A stretch of DNA of 64,000 nucleotides from assembly GCF_030317145.1 (NCBI RefSeq), contig NZ_JASZYE010000001.1, positions 124,001 to 188,000 of the forward strand, written 5' to 3'. Both the position numbers and the translations under genes were made by a program. Of the stretch, positions 42,819 to 54,900 are shown piece by piece. How positions within the stretch are numbered: position 1 is the stretch's first letter; every line of letters starts with the position of its first letter. The notes below the pieces were generated by a model that ran no database searches, had not been told where the DNA came from, and saw only the letters and a program-made list of their open reading frames with translations. The DNA comes from Variovorax flavidus. Lineage in GTDB: Bacteria; Pseudomonadota; Gammaproteobacteria; Burkholderiales; Burkholderiaceae_C.

Positions 42819-44159
42819 ATGGAGACGAATCGTGCGCACAGGGCGCTCGCGTTGCTTGCCTGTTCCTCGATGGCTTGGACGGGCGCTGTTGCGCAGTCGC
42901 AGGGGACGACAGCAACTCGGAACACCGCCAAGCGCATCGAAGCACTCCAGCAGCAGGTGACCGACCAGGGCCGGGAGATCGAGGCACTCCGCAAGCTGAC
43001 CAGCGAGCAGGACGCGCGCTTTCGCGAACTGCAGGAGCGCCTGTCCACCCAGGAAGCGCGGGAGACGCTGTTGCCGGCTCCGGGCAGCAAGCCGCAGCCC
43101 GCGCCCGGTACACCCAACAGGATCCCGACCGAGACCGCACAAACCCCTGACACCTCGACGACACCGGTGCGCGTGGGCGTGGCGCCTGCCGCCGAAATCC
43201 AGGCGCCGCCGGTGGCCCAGATCTTCAGCGAGCCCGGCATCCTCACGCCGCAGGGCAAGTTCGTTCTGGAGCCTTCGCTGCAGTACGTCTATTCGTCCAG
43301 CAACCGGGTGGCGCTGGTGGGCTATACGGTGATCCCGGCGCTCCTGATCGGCCTCGTGGACGTCCGCGAGTTCAAGAACAACACCTTCATCTCCGCGCTG
43401 ACGGGCCGGTGGGGTGCAACCAATCGCCTGGAACTCGAATTGAAGGTGCCGTACGTCAACCGTTCGGACTCCACGATCAGCCGCGAGATCTTTACCGGCA
43501 GCGCCTTCGACAATGTCTTCGACACCCACGGCAAGGGCATCGGCGATGTGGAGGCAGCGATTCGCTACCAGATTGCCGACGGCAGGGACAACAACAAGCC
43601 CTATGTGGTCGGTGCGCTGCGCTTCAAGGCGCGCAATGGCAAGGATCCCTTCGAGGTCCCGACCGACTGCGTGACGCGCTGCATCGGCAACGCGACCGGC
43701 ACGGGTCTTCCGCTGGAACTCCCGGTGGGCTCGGGCTTCTATTCGCTGCAGCCCAGCCTGACGTTCCTGCTGCCATCGGATCCCGCGGTGTTCTTCGGTG
43801 GACTCAGCTACACCTACAGCTTTGCGCGCAACGACGTCAGCCGCACGGTGTTGAACGGCCAGACGGAGTTTCTCGGGGACGTGAAGCCCGGAGGCGTCTT
43901 CGGCATGAATCTCGGCATGGGCCTGGCCATCAACGAGCGCTCGTCCTTCAGTCTCGGCATGGAGCTGTACTCCGTCGGCCGCACGAAGCAGAACGACCAG
44001 TACGTCATCGGCTCGGTACGCACCCAACTGGCCTCGCTGCTGCTGGGCTATTCGTACCGCTACAGCGACCGGACGACGTTGAACGTCAGCGTGGGAGCCG
44101 GGTTGACCCGCGACACGCCCGACCTCCAGCTGACAGTCAGGGTGCCGATGTCCTTCTAG
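42819..44159 (+). CDS. Coiled-coil and beta-barrel outer-membrane protein (FapF-like)
   Basis: A 446-residue protein: signal peptide (cleavage near GAVAQ-SQ), a coiled-coil at about residues 35-80 (RIEALQQQVTDQGREIEALRKL), a Pro-rich linker, then about 300 residues of alternating hydrophobic strands ending in Phe (VRVPMSF), as outer-membrane barrels do. This layout matches FapF, the trimeric secretion pore of Pseudomonas functional amyloid. GAGGGG precedes the ATG. It heads the rightward operon with the activator gene 8 bp after its stop. Confidence 0.82.
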   Translation: METNRAHRALALLACSSMAWTGAVAQSQGTTATRNTAKRIEALQQQVTDQGREIEALRKLTSEQDARFRELQERLSTQEARETLLPAPGSKPQPAPGTPNRIPTETAQTPDTSTTPVRVGVAPAAEIQAPPVAQIFSEPGILTPQGKFVLEPSLQYVYSSSNRVALVGYTVIPALLIGLVDVREFKNNTFISALTGRWGATNRLELELKVPYVNRSDSTISREIFTGSAFDNVFDTHGKGIGDVEAAIRYQIADGRDNNKPYVVGALRFKARNGKDPFEVPTDCVTRCIGNATGTGLPLELPVGSGFYSLQPSLTFLLPSDPAVFFGGLSYTYSFARNDVSRTVLNGQTEFLGDVKPGGVFGMNLGMGLAINERSSFSLGMELYSVGRTKQNDQYVIGSVRTQLASLLLGYSYRYSDRTTLNVSVGAGLTRDTPDLQLTVRVPMSF

Positions 44160-44167
44160 GGGGCGCC

Positions 44168-45666
<1,499 letters not shown>

Positions 45667-45670
<4 letters not shown>

Positions 45671-46950
45671 AGCGCTGCGGCCGCGGCAATGGCGCTGCGC
45701 ACCGCGCCTTCGAGCGTGCCGGGGTAGTCGCCTTCGACGTAATCCCCGCAGGCCATGAGGCCATCCGCGATCCGCATCGGCGGTCGAACCAGTCCGGGCG
45801 TGCAGGCAAAGGTGGCGCGCCGTTCGACCACCGTCAGAACAGGTTGCAGGCGATCGAGACCCAGTTGTCGGCGGGCCTGCGCCAGCACCTGCTGTTGGAG
45901 TGTCTCGCGATCGCCGGTGCTCGCGCTGATCACGAAAGCCAGGAGGCCCTTCGGCCCGCCGAGCTGACCGCGGTCGAATGCGAATTGAGCAGGCGCATCG
46001 GGTTCGCTGCGCAGTGAAACGAAGGGCGCCTGAAGGGACACGTCGCCATACAGATAGATCGTGGCGATGGATTCGTGTGGAAGGGCCTCTGCCACGGCGG
46101 CCCACTGCGGGGCGCGCTCGGCCGTCAGCCGGGCTGCTTCCCATGGCGAACAGGCGAGCACCACCCGGTCGAAGGGCTCGTCGTCGACACGCCAGCCCTG
46201 GTCCGCGCGCGAGAGGGCTCGCACCCGCTGGCCCGGCATCGTCCGGGCACCTTGCGCCCGCAGCCAGCGATCGGCCGCATCCGGGAACAGCGCGCCCAGG
46301 TCCACGCGCGGCAGGAGCAGTTGCGATCCGCCCGGCGTATAGAACAAGGCTTCGGCCAGCACGCGCAGGAACACCTTGCCGCTGGCCTCGTCGGCAGGCG
46401 TGTTGAGCGCTGACACGCACAGCGGATCGGTGAGTTCCGCGCGCACGCGGGGCGTGAGCGTGGCGCACAGGCTGGCGACCGTTTGATCGTCCGGGCATAC
46501 GAAGCCCTGCTTTTTCCAGCGGGTGGACGTCGTGAGCAACGAGAGCTTGTCCTGCCATGTCCAGCCGCGCGCACCGAGCACGCCGGCCACGACGTCGAGC
46601 GGTGCAACGTGCCGGGTTGCGCGGTCGAGCCACTGCGGGATCTGCGGCAGCGACAGGCCGCCGCCGTCGGGAAAGCGCAGGATGAGCGGGACGCGTTGCA
46701 AGGCGCGCTCGACATCCACGCCGACGCGCGCCATCAGTTCCAGCGTGCGGGTGTAGGCGCCGATCAGGATGTGCTGGCCGTTGTCCAGCGTCACGTCCTG
46801 GCCGTCGGGCAGCGTGGCGCTCAAGGCGCGTGCGCGGCCACCCCAGTTGCGCGCGGCTTCGAACACCGTGACCGCATGGCCCGCCTGCCTTGCCTCGACC
46901 GCGCAGGCCATGCCGGCCCATCCGCCGCCGATGATCGCGACGCTGCCCAA
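45667..46950 (-). CDS. hpnE: Hydroxysqualene dehydroxylase HpnE
   Basis: A 427-residue FAD-dependent enzyme with dinucleotide-binding VAIIGGGWAGMACA at residues 4-17 and a C-terminal GDYVEGDYPGTLEGAVRSA that closes the FAD site. HpnE reduces hydroxysqualene to squalene, the last step of the HpnCDE route. Translation begins at TTG, one base after the hpnD stop, with GGGGAAG ahead; no ATG fits. It is third in the leftward hpnC–hpnD–hpnE set. Confidence 0.92.
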
Positions 46951-46951
46951 G

Positions 46952-47791
46952 TCAGAGCTTCCCCAGGGCCTGGACCCGCCATGCGAGCCACAGCTTGCGC
47001 ACGGGCGTCAGGCTCACGCGCTGGTGCAGCACCTGGAAGTCGTCGCGTTCGATCTCGCGCAGCAGCGTGCGGTAGATGCTGGCCATCATCAGCCCCGGCT
47101 TCTGCATGCGCCGGTCTGCCGGCGGGAGCAGGGCCAGCGCTTCGTCGTAGGCCTGGTGCGCACGAGCCGCCTGGAACCTCATCAGCGAGATGAAGCGTTC
47201 CGAGTGCACGCGATTCAGGATCTCGTGCGCCTTCACGTCGAACTGCTGCAGCTCGTTGACGGGAAGATAGATGCGTCCGCGCAGCGCGTCCTCGCCGACG
47301 TCGCGGATGATGTTGGTCAGTTGCAGCGCGAGGCCCAGCTTGTGCGCGTACTGGGTGGTCTGCGGATCGCTCTGGCCGAAGATGCGCGCGGCGCCTTCGC
47401 CCACCACGCCGGCCACCAGGTGGCAGTAGCGCCGCAGGGCCGGGAAGTCGAGGTAGCGGGTCTGGTCGAGATCCATCTGGCAGCCCTCGATCACTTCGTG
47501 CAGCTGGCGTTCCTCGATGCCGTAAGTGGCGGCGTGCGGCATCAGCGCCTGCATCACCGGATGGTGCGGCTGGCCGGCGCAGGACTGGGCGACTTCCGTC
47601 CGCCACCAGGCGAGCTTGGTGGCGGCGACGCCTGGGTCGGTGACCTCGTCCACCACGTCGTCGATCTCGCGGCAGAACGCGTAGAAAGCGGTGATGGCGG
47701 CGCGGCGCGGCTTCGGCAAAAACAGGAATGCGTAATAAAAACTGCTGCCCGATGCAGCGGCCTTGTCCTGGACGTACTGCTCGGGGGTCAT
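46952..47791 (-). CDS. hpnD: Presqualene diphosphate synthase HpnD
   Basis: A 279-residue squalene/phytoene-synthase-type prenyltransferase with both Asp-rich motifs: FCREIDDVVDE near residues 39-49 and NIIRDVGEDALRGRIYLP near 164-181. It joins two farnesyl diphosphates into presqualene diphosphate. The ATG at 47791 is 13 bp after hpnC. The full HpnCDE set with no cyclase nearby means the final product (hopanoid or other) must be set by genes elsewhere. Confidence 0.93.
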   Translation of the reverse strand: MTPEQYVQDKAAASGSSFYYAFLFLPKPRRAAITAFYAFCREIDDVVDEVTDPGVAATKLAWWRTEVAQSCAGQPHHPVMQALMPHAATYGIEERQLHEVIEGCQMDLDQTRYLDFPALRRYCHLVAGVVGEGAARIFGQSDPQTTQYAHKLGLALQLTNIIRDVGEDALRGRIYLPVNELQQFDVKAHEILNRVHSERFISLMRFQAARAHQAYDEALALLPPADRRMQKPGLMMASIYRTLLREIERDDFQVLHQRVSLTPVRKLWLAWRVQALGKL

Positions 47792-47804
47792 CGTGCGGGC
47801 CTCT

Positions 47805-48701
47805 TCATGCGGGCGATTGTCTCCGCATCCGCAGGGCCCGCCACGCGAGCAGCGGCGCATCGGCCTTGCCGATCGTCGGTCGGGCCGAGAAAGTGTCGCA
47901 ACCCAGCGCCTCGATCTTGTCGAGGATGCGGCTGCCGCCCTGGACCACGAAGCGCAACTCCCATCCGGCGCGTCCCGGCAGCCGGTGCACGAGCGGGGCG
48001 CCTTCGCGCATCAGCGCGCGCGCCCATGCGACCTCGCCGGCGACGAGTGCGATGGCGCCCGGTGGTGGGGCTGCAGGCCCCAGCGGCCTGAAGCCGTGGA
48101 AGTCGCCGGCGCTCAGTCCGTGCGACCGGCTGTCTTCGTGCGGCAGATAGAAACGCCCCCGAGGGAGATCGACGCTGAGGTCCTGCCAGAAATTGATGAG
48201 CTGCAAGGCGCTGCAGATGGCGTCGCTCTGCGCGAGCGAAGGCGCATCGTCAACTCCGTACAGATGCAGCAACAGTCGGCCGACGGGGTTGGCCGAGCGG
48301 CGGCAGTAGTCGAGCAGTTCCGTGCGGTCGGCGTAGCCTGCGCCGTCGCGCGTCTTCTCGATGTCCTGCATGAATGCGGAGAGCAGGTCGGCGAGCAGGC
48401 TCTCCGGCAGTGCGAAGCTGCGAATGGCGTGGGCGAGCGGGCCGAAGACTTCGGGCCAGCGGTCCGATGGCGCAGCGCCGCGCGCTGCGGCGGCAAGGTC
48501 CGCGCGAAAGGCGCGCAGCTCGTCGAGCCGCCGGGCCGGGCTGGCGTCGCCCTCGTCTGCGATGTCGTCGGCCGTGCGTGCGAAGGCATAGATCGCGGCG
48601 ATGGGCGGCCGCAGCCGCGGCGGACACAGCCAGGAGGCGACCGGGAAGTTCTCGTAATGCGTCGGCACGGCGGCGACGACGGGGTGGGTGGTGGATGGCA
48701 C
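47805..48701 (-). CDS. hpnC: Hydroxysqualene synthase HpnC
   Basis: A 298-residue relative of HpnD with motif ARTADDIADEGD near residues 41-52 and DLSVDLPRGRFYLP near 175-188. It converts presqualene diphosphate to hydroxysqualene. The GTG at 48701 gives the normal N-terminus (THYENFPVASWLCP soon after); the longer open frame upstream runs into the kup leader. It is divergent from kup with 55 bp between starts. Confidence 0.92.
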   Translation of the reverse strand: MPSTTHPVVAAVPTHYENFPVASWLCPPRLRPPIAAIYAFARTADDIADEGDASPARRLDELRAFRADLAAAARGAAPSDRWPEVFGPLAHAIRSFALPESLLADLLSAFMQDIEKTRDGAGYADRTELLDYCRRSANPVGRLLLHLYGVDDAPSLAQSDAICSALQLINFWQDLSVDLPRGRFYLPHEDSRSHGLSAGDFHGFRPLGPAAPPPGAIALVAGEVAWARALMREGAPLVHRLPGRAGWELRFVVQGGSRILDKIEALGCDTFSARPTIGKADAPLLAWRALRMRRQSPA

Positions 48702-48756
48702 GCGGCGGATTGTGCTGCACGGCGCAGTACGATCGGTTCCCCCTCCCCACACCGAC

Positions 48757-50670
48757 ATGACCGCAACGGCGCAGAAACTAGAACCCGCAGACACATCGCC
48801 TCATCCGCGCGCCGGCCCTGCTTTGATGGTCGCCGCGCTCGGGGTGGTTTTTGGCGACATCGGCACCTCGCCGCTCTACGCCTTCAAGGAAACACTGAAC
48901 CCGGAGCATGGGGTGGCCTTCACGCACGAGGCGGTGCTGGGCCTGCTCTCGCTGGTGTTCTGGGGGCTGATGTTCGTTGTGACGCTCAAGTACGTGGTGT
49001 TCGTGCTGCGAGCGGACCACGACGGAGAAGGCGGCATCCTGGCGCTGCAGGCGCTGGCGCGAAACGCGGTGGCGGGCACCTCGACGCGGCCCTGGGTCTG
49101 GCAGCTGATCGGCCTTCTGGGGCTGGTGGGCGCGGCGATGTTCTACGGCGACAGCCTCATCACGCCGGCCATCTCGGTGCTGTCGGCGGTCGAGGGCCTG
49201 GAAGTGGAGGCCCACGCGCTGAAGCCCTTCGTCATCCCGATCACGATGGCGATCCTGGTCGGCTTGTTCGCCGTCCAGCGCAAGGGCACCGGCGTGGTGG
49301 GCAAGGTGTTCGGGCCGGTCATGCTGCTGTGGTTCCTCGTGATTGCGGTCGGGGGCCTGCGGCAGGTGCTGGAGCACCCGGAAGTGCTGGCCGCGCTGGA
49401 TCCGCGTCATGCGGTCGGTTTCCTGGTCACGCATCGCGCGCAGTCGCTGGGCGTGCTGGGGGCGGTGTTCCTCGCCTTCACGGGCGGCGAGGCGCTCTAT
49501 GCCGACATGGGCCATTTCGGCGCCCGGCCGATTCGGCTGGCCTGGCTTTTCATTGCCTTGCCGGGGCTGGTGCTGAACTATTTCGGCCAGGGGGCGCTGG
49601 TGCTGTCGAATCCGTCGGCCATCGACAACCCCTTCTTCCGGCTCTTTCCGTCCTGGGCCGTGCTGCCGATGGTCATCCTTGCTGCGATGGCGACCGTGAT
49701 CGCATCGCAGGCCGTCATCTCCGGCGCCTTTTCACTCACCGCGCAGGCGATGCGCATGGGTTACCTGCCGCGCATGCGGGTGATCCAGACTTCGGGCGAG
49801 GCCATCGGCCAGATCTACGTGCCGGGCATCAACTGGCTGCTGATGGTCGGCGTGCTGCTGCTCGTGCTCGGCTTCCGGAGTTCGAGTGCACTGTCGGCCG
49901 CCTACGGGATTGCGGTGTCGATCACGATGGTCACCACGACGCTGTTGGCAGGCATCGTCGCGTTCAAGCTGTGGCGCTGGAACCGCGTGGCGGTGCTGGT
50001 GGGGGTTGTGCTGTTCGCCCTGGTCGACATCGCTTTCGTGTTCGCCAACAGCCTCAAGATTGCCGACGGCGGGTGGCTCACGCTGGCGGTGGCCGTGGTC
50101 GTGATGGTCGTGTTCACGACCTGGGCGAAGGGGCGGCGCCTGGGGCTGGAAGCCGCTGCGGCCGAGAGCCTGCCGCTCGTGCCGTTCGTGCGATCGCTCG
50201 AGGCCCACATGCCGCACAGGGTCAAGGGCACGGCCGTGTTTCTGAATGCCGACGCGGAGGCGGTGCCGCATGCGCTGCTGCACAACCTCAAGCACAACCA
50301 GGTGCTGCATGAGCAGGTGATCGTGCTCAGGGTGCTGGCTTGCGACACGCCGCGCGTCGACGCGCACCACCGGATCGAGGCCGAGTCGCTGGGGCAGGGC
50401 GTGTGGGTCGTCACGGCCCGTCACGGCTACATGGAGCGGCCGGATGTGCCCGAATTCATCCGCATCCTGGCCTACCAGAAGGGGCTCGCCTGCGATTCGA
50501 TGACGACCTCGTACTTCGTCTCGCGTGCCTCGATCGGCGACGAGGCCTTGCCAGGAATGAATCCGCTTCGAAGGGCCTTGTTCGGCTGGCTGCAGCGCAA
50601 TGCCGGGCGGGCATCCGATTACTTCGAATTGCCGGGCAATCGGCTCGTCGAGATGGGCCAGCGGAATTAG
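48757..50670 (+). CDS. kup: Potassium uptake permease Kup
   Basis: A 637-residue KUP-family transporter with about twelve hydrophobic segments in the first 450 residues and a hydrophilic C-terminal domain. Family signature VVFGDIGTSPLYAFKE lies near residues 28-43, GGEGG-type DHDGEGGILAL near 86-96 and FTGGEALYADMGHFG near 240-254. It takes up potassium with protons. It stands alone, followed by a sigma-70 promoter for the RND pair. Confidence 0.94.
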   Translation: MTATAQKLEPADTSPHPRAGPALMVAALGVVFGDIGTSPLYAFKETLNPEHGVAFTHEAVLGLLSLVFWGLMFVVTLKYVVFVLRADHDGEGGILALQALARNAVAGTSTRPWVWQLIGLLGLVGAAMFYGDSLITPAISVLSAVEGLEVEAHALKPFVIPITMAILVGLFAVQRKGTGVVGKVFGPVMLLWFLVIAVGGLRQVLEHPEVLAALDPRHAVGFLVTHRAQSLGVLGAVFLAFTGGEALYADMGHFGARPIRLAWLFIALPGLVLNYFGQGALVLSNPSAIDNPFFRLFPSWAVLPMVILAAMATVIASQAVISGAFSLTAQAMRMGYLPRMRVIQTSGEAIGQIYVPGINWLLMVGVLLLVLGFRSSSALSAAYGIAVSITMVTTTLLAGIVAFKLWRWNRVAVLVGVVLFALVDIAFVFANSLKIADGGWLTLAVAVVVMVVFTTWAKGRRLGLEAAAAESLPLVPFVRSLEAHMPHRVKGTAVFLNADAEAVPHALLHNLKHNQVLHEQVIVLRVLACDTPRVDAHHRIEAESLGQGVWVVTARHGYMERPDVPEFIRILAYQKGLACDSMTTSYFVSRASIGDEALPGMNPLRRALFGWLQRNAGRASDYFELPGNRLVEMGQRN

Positions 50671-50689
50671 CGCGGGTGCGGTCTTTTTA

Positions 50690-50718
50690 TTGACAGCGAT
50701 TGGCGTTTACCCTAGATT
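50690..50718 (+). promoter_or_regulatory. Sigma-70 promoter of RND operon
   Basis: TTGACA (50690-50695) and TAGATT (50713-50718) are separated by exactly 17 bases. The palindrome GGTCATTAATGACC lies just downstream at 50730, about where transcription should begin. Confidence 0.75.
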
Positions 50719-50729
50719 ACTAACCGGCT

Positions 50730-50743
50730 GGTCATTAATGACC
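50730..50743. promoter_or_regulatory. Palindromic operator over RND promoter start
   Basis: GGTCATTAATGACC is a perfect 14-bp palindrome located 12 bp after the −10 box. The preceding ACTAACCGGCTGGTCA is a looser overlapping inverted repeat typical of TetR-type repressor sites. No such repressor gene lies next to the operon. Confidence 0.55.
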
Positions 50744-50769
50744 CCCGTTCGTATCTTCAAGGGTGCTTC

Positions 50770-51939
50770 ATGACCGCGTCGTCCCTCTCTTCGTTCCCTG
50801 GCCGCGCCTGGGTGGTGCTGGCCATCCTTGCAGTGGCCGGCTGTTCCCGTCCGCCCGCAGCCGAAGAGCCGCTGCGTGCCGTCAAGGTGGTCACGGTGGG
50901 AGCGAGTACCTATGACACGGAGCCGGAGTTCTCGGCCGAGGTGCGGGCGCGCGTCGAGTCGCGGCTCGGGTTCCGGGTGGCCGGCAAGATCACGCGTCGC
51001 CAGGCGGAACTCGGCCAGCATGTGCAGGCCGGACAGGTGCTGGCCCAACTCGATCCGCAGGACTACAAGCTGGCCGCCGAGGGCGCCCGCGCCCAGCACG
51101 CCGCGGCGCTGACCAACCGCGATCTCGCCTCGGCAGACCTCAAGCGCTACCGGGAACTGCGCGAGCAGAACTTCATCAGCGGTGCCGACCTGGAACGCCG
51201 GGAGACGACCTACAAGGCTGCCCAGGCACAGCTGGAACAGGCACAGGCGCAACTGGCGTCGCAGGGTAACCAGGCCAACTACACGACGCTCGTCGCCGAC
51301 GTGCCGGGCATCATCACCGCGATCGAAGCCGAGCCGGGGCAGGTGGTCGCGGCCGGAACGCCGGTCGTGCGCATCGCCCAGGACGGCGCGCGCGACGTCG
51401 TGTTCGCAGTGCCCGAAGACCGGGCGGCGCTCGTCAAGCCGGGCTCCGCGGTCGCGGTGCGCGGCTGGGCCGGCGGCGCCGAGCTGGAGGGCAAGGTGCG
51501 TGAAGTGGCGGCGAGCGCCGACGCGGTCACGCGCACTTACACGGTCAAGGTGACGATCGATGCCGCGACGGCGCCGGCGCTCGGTGCGACTGTCTACGCG
51601 CGGCCGAAGGCGCTGTCGCGCACTGGCACGGCCGTGTTGAAGTTGCCGACCAGCGCATTGCGCCAGGAGGGCCAGGGCACCGCCGTGTGGGTGCTCGACA
51701 AGGACACGATGACGGTCCGCTCGCAGCCGGTTCAGGTCGCTACCGCCGACGGCAACGAGGCCGTGATCGGCAGCGGCGTCTCCCCCGGCATGCTGGTGGT
51801 CGCCGCGGGCGTGCACGTCCTGTCCCCGGGGCAGAAAGTCTCGATCTATCAGGAGAAAGGGAAGGGCGCAGCGCCCGGCAGTCCCGCACAGGCGATCGCG
51901 CCGATGCAGGCACCCGTCGCTCCCGTTGCCACGCGCTGA
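50770..51939 (+). CDS. RND efflux adaptor lipoprotein
   Basis: A 389-residue membrane fusion protein with lipoprotein signal ending LAVAGCSRP (Cys at residue 25). The lipoyl halves are SRLGFRVAGKITRRQAELGQHVQAGQVLAQL and TTLVADVPGIITAIEAEPGQVVAAGTPVV, on either side of an Ala/Gln-rich helical hairpin, then beta-barrel and proximal domains. It pairs with the permease starting 10 bp later. No outer-membrane channel gene follows, so a shared channel must be used. A repressor-type operator overlaps its promoter. Confidence 0.92.
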   Translation: MTASSLSSFPGRAWVVLAILAVAGCSRPPAAEEPLRAVKVVTVGASTYDTEPEFSAEVRARVESRLGFRVAGKITRRQAELGQHVQAGQVLAQLDPQDYKLAAEGARAQHAAALTNRDLASADLKRYRELREQNFISGADLERRETTYKAAQAQLEQAQAQLASQGNQANYTTLVADVPGIITAIEAEPGQVVAAGTPVVRIAQDGARDVVFAVPEDRAALVKPGSAVAVRGWAGGAELEGKVREVAASADAVTRTYTVKVTIDAATAPALGATVYARPKALSRTGTAVLKLPTSALRQEGQGTAVWVLDKDTMTVRSQPVQVATADGNEAVIGSGVSPGMLVVAAGVHVLSPGQKVSIYQEKGKGAAPGSPAQAIAPMQAPVAPVATR

Positions 51940-51949
51940 GGACGCCGCG

Positions 51950-54900
51950 ATGACGTCCCAGACCGATGCGTCCGGCAAGGCCGGCTTCAACCTCTCGAAA
52001 TGGGCGCTCGAGCACGCGGCGCTCACCCGCTACCTGATGCTGGTGCTGATGCTGCTGGGCTTCGCGTCCTATTTCCAGCTCGGCCAGGATGAGGACCCGC
52101 CTTTCACGTTCCGTGCGATGGTGGTGCGCACCTACTGGCCGGGCGCCACGGCGCAGCAGGTGGCCGAGCAGGTGACCGACAAGCTTGAACGCACGCTGCA
52201 GGAAGCGCCGTACGCCGACAAGATCCGCAGCTACTCCAAGCCGGGCGAGTCGCAGATCATCTTCCAGATCAAGGATTCGTCGAAGGCCAGCGAAGTGGCG
52301 AACGTCTGGTACACGGTGCGCAAGAAGGTCAGCGACATGCGCGGCAGCCTGCCGGCGGGCGTCCAGGGGCCGTTCTTCAATGACGACTTCGGCGACGTCT
52401 ACGGCGTCATCTATGCGCTGGAAAGCGACGGCTTCAGCTACGCCGAACTCAAGACCTTCGCGGACGACGTGCGGCAGCGCCTGCTGCGCGTCAAGGACGT
52501 GGCCAAGGTCGAGCAATTCGGCGTGCAGGACGAAAAGATCTTCATCGAGGTCTCGCAGAAGCGGCTGGCGCAGCTCGGCCTGGACTTCAACACGGTGCTG
52601 GCCCAGCTCGGGTCGCAGAACGCGATCGAGAGCGCCGGGACGATCCAGTCGCCGCAGGATGTGGTGCAGGTGCGCGTCGGCGGCCAGTTCACGAGCGTGG
52701 AGCAGCTGCGTTCGATGCCGATCCGCGGCAGTTCGGGCAACCAGATGCGCCTGGGCGACATTGCCGAGATCCACCGTGCCTACGTCGATCCGCCGGCCGT
52801 CAAGGTGCACCACCAGGGCAGGGAGGTCATTGCGCTCGGTGTCTCGATGGCCAAGGGCGGGGACATCATCGAGCTCGGCAAGTCGCTGCGCAGCGCTACC
52901 GCGGAGATCGACAAGCGGCTGCCGCTCGGCGTGAAGCTCGTCCAGGTCCAGGACCAGCCCGTCTCCGTCTCGCGGTCCGTCAATGAATTCATACACGTCC
53001 TGATCGAGGCGGTGGCGATCGTGCTGGCAGTGAGCTTCGTCGCGCTGGGGCTGCACAAGGGCGGGCGCTTCGGCTGGTACATCGACATCCGACCGGGCCT
53101 GGTGGTGGCGATCACCATTCCGCTGGTGCTGGCCGTGACCTTCCTCGCGATGAACTACTTCGGGATCGGCCTGCACAAGATTTCGCTTGGCTCCCTGATC
53201 ATCGCGCTGGGCCTGCTGGTGGACGACGCGATCATCGCGGTCGAGATGATGGTGCGGAAGATGGAGGAGGGCTACGACAAGGTGCGTGCCGCCACCTTCG
53301 CCTACGACGTCACCGCCAAGCCGATGCTCACGGGCACGCTGATCACCGCGGCAGGCTTCCTGCCGATCGGTATCGCGAAATCGGTCACCGGGGAGTACAC
53401 CTTCGCGATCTTCGCGGTGACGGTGATCGCACTGGTGCTGAGCTGGTTCGTGTCGGTGTATTTCGTGCCTTACCTCGGCACGCTGCTGCTCAAGGTCAAG
53501 CCGCATGACCCGGACGCACCGCCGCACGAACTGTTCGACACGCCGTTCTACAACACCTTCCGCCGCACGGTGAACTGGTGCGTCGAGCATCGCTGGCTGA
53601 CCATCGGCGCCACGCTGCTGGTCTTCGGGCTGGGCATCTTCGGCATGGGCAAGGTGCAGCAGCAGTTCTTCCCGGATTCCAGCCGGCCTGAGATCCTGGT
53701 CGAGTTGTGGTTTCCGGAAGGCACTTCCTTCGCGGCGAACGAGGAAGTGGCGAAGCGGGTCGAGCAGCGGTTGCAGAAGGAAGACGGCGTCAGCACGGTC
53801 ACGAGCTGGATCGGCTCGGGCGTGCCGCGCTTCTATCTTCCGCTCGACCAGGTGTTCCCGCAGACCAACGTCTCGCAGATGATCGTGCTGACGAAGGACC
53901 TGAAGTACCGCGAATCGCTGCGCATCAAGCTGCCAGCCGTGCTGGCACAGGAATTCCCCGAGGCGCGTGGCCGCGTCAAGTTGCTGCCCAACGGCCCGCC
54001 GGTTCCGTATCCGGTGCAGTTCCGCGTGATCGGCACCGACCCCGCGAAGCTCCGCGCGCATGCCGACGAGGTCAAGGCCTTGATGCGCGAGAACCCGAAC
54101 ATGCGCGGCGTCAACGACAACTGGAACGAATCTGTCAAGGTGATCCGGCTCGAAGTCGATCAGGACAAGGCGCGCGCGCTCGGTGTCACCAGCCAGGCGA
54201 TCGCCCAGGCCTCACGGACCATGTTCAGCGGCACGACGGTGGGGCAGTACCGCGAGAACGACCTGCTGATCGACATCACGCTGCGCCAGTCCCCGGACGA
54301 GCGCGAGGCGATCTCGGACATCGGCAACGCCTACCTGCCCACGAGCTCGGGCCGCTCGATTCCGCTGACGCAGATCGCCAAGCCGGTCTTCACCTGGGAG
54401 CCTGGCGTCATGTGGCGCGAGAACCGCGACTATGCGATCACGGTGCAGGGCGACATCGTCGAAGGCCTGCAAGGCGCGACCGTGACCAACCAGCTGTTGC
54501 CGAAGCTGCGTGAGCTGGAGGCGAGATGGCACGCGGCCGGCGACGGCGCCTACCGCATCGAGGTGGCGGGCGCGGTGGAAGAAAGCAGCAAGGGCTCGGC
54601 GTCCATCGTGGCCGGCGTGCCGATCATGCTGTTCCTGGTGTTCACGCTGTTGATGTTGCAACTGCACAGTTTCAGCCGTTCGCTGCTGGTGTTCATCACC
54701 GGGCCGCTGGGCATCGTCGGCGTGGCGGGCGCCTTGCTGGCGCTGAACCGGCCGTTCGGCTTCGTGGCGCTGCTGGGCGTGATCGCGCTGATGGGGATGA
54801 TCCAGCGCAACGCGGTGATCCTGATCGACCAGATCGAGAGCGACCGCGCCGCCGGCGTTCCGGCATGGGATGCCATCGTCGAATCAGCGGTGCGGCGCTT

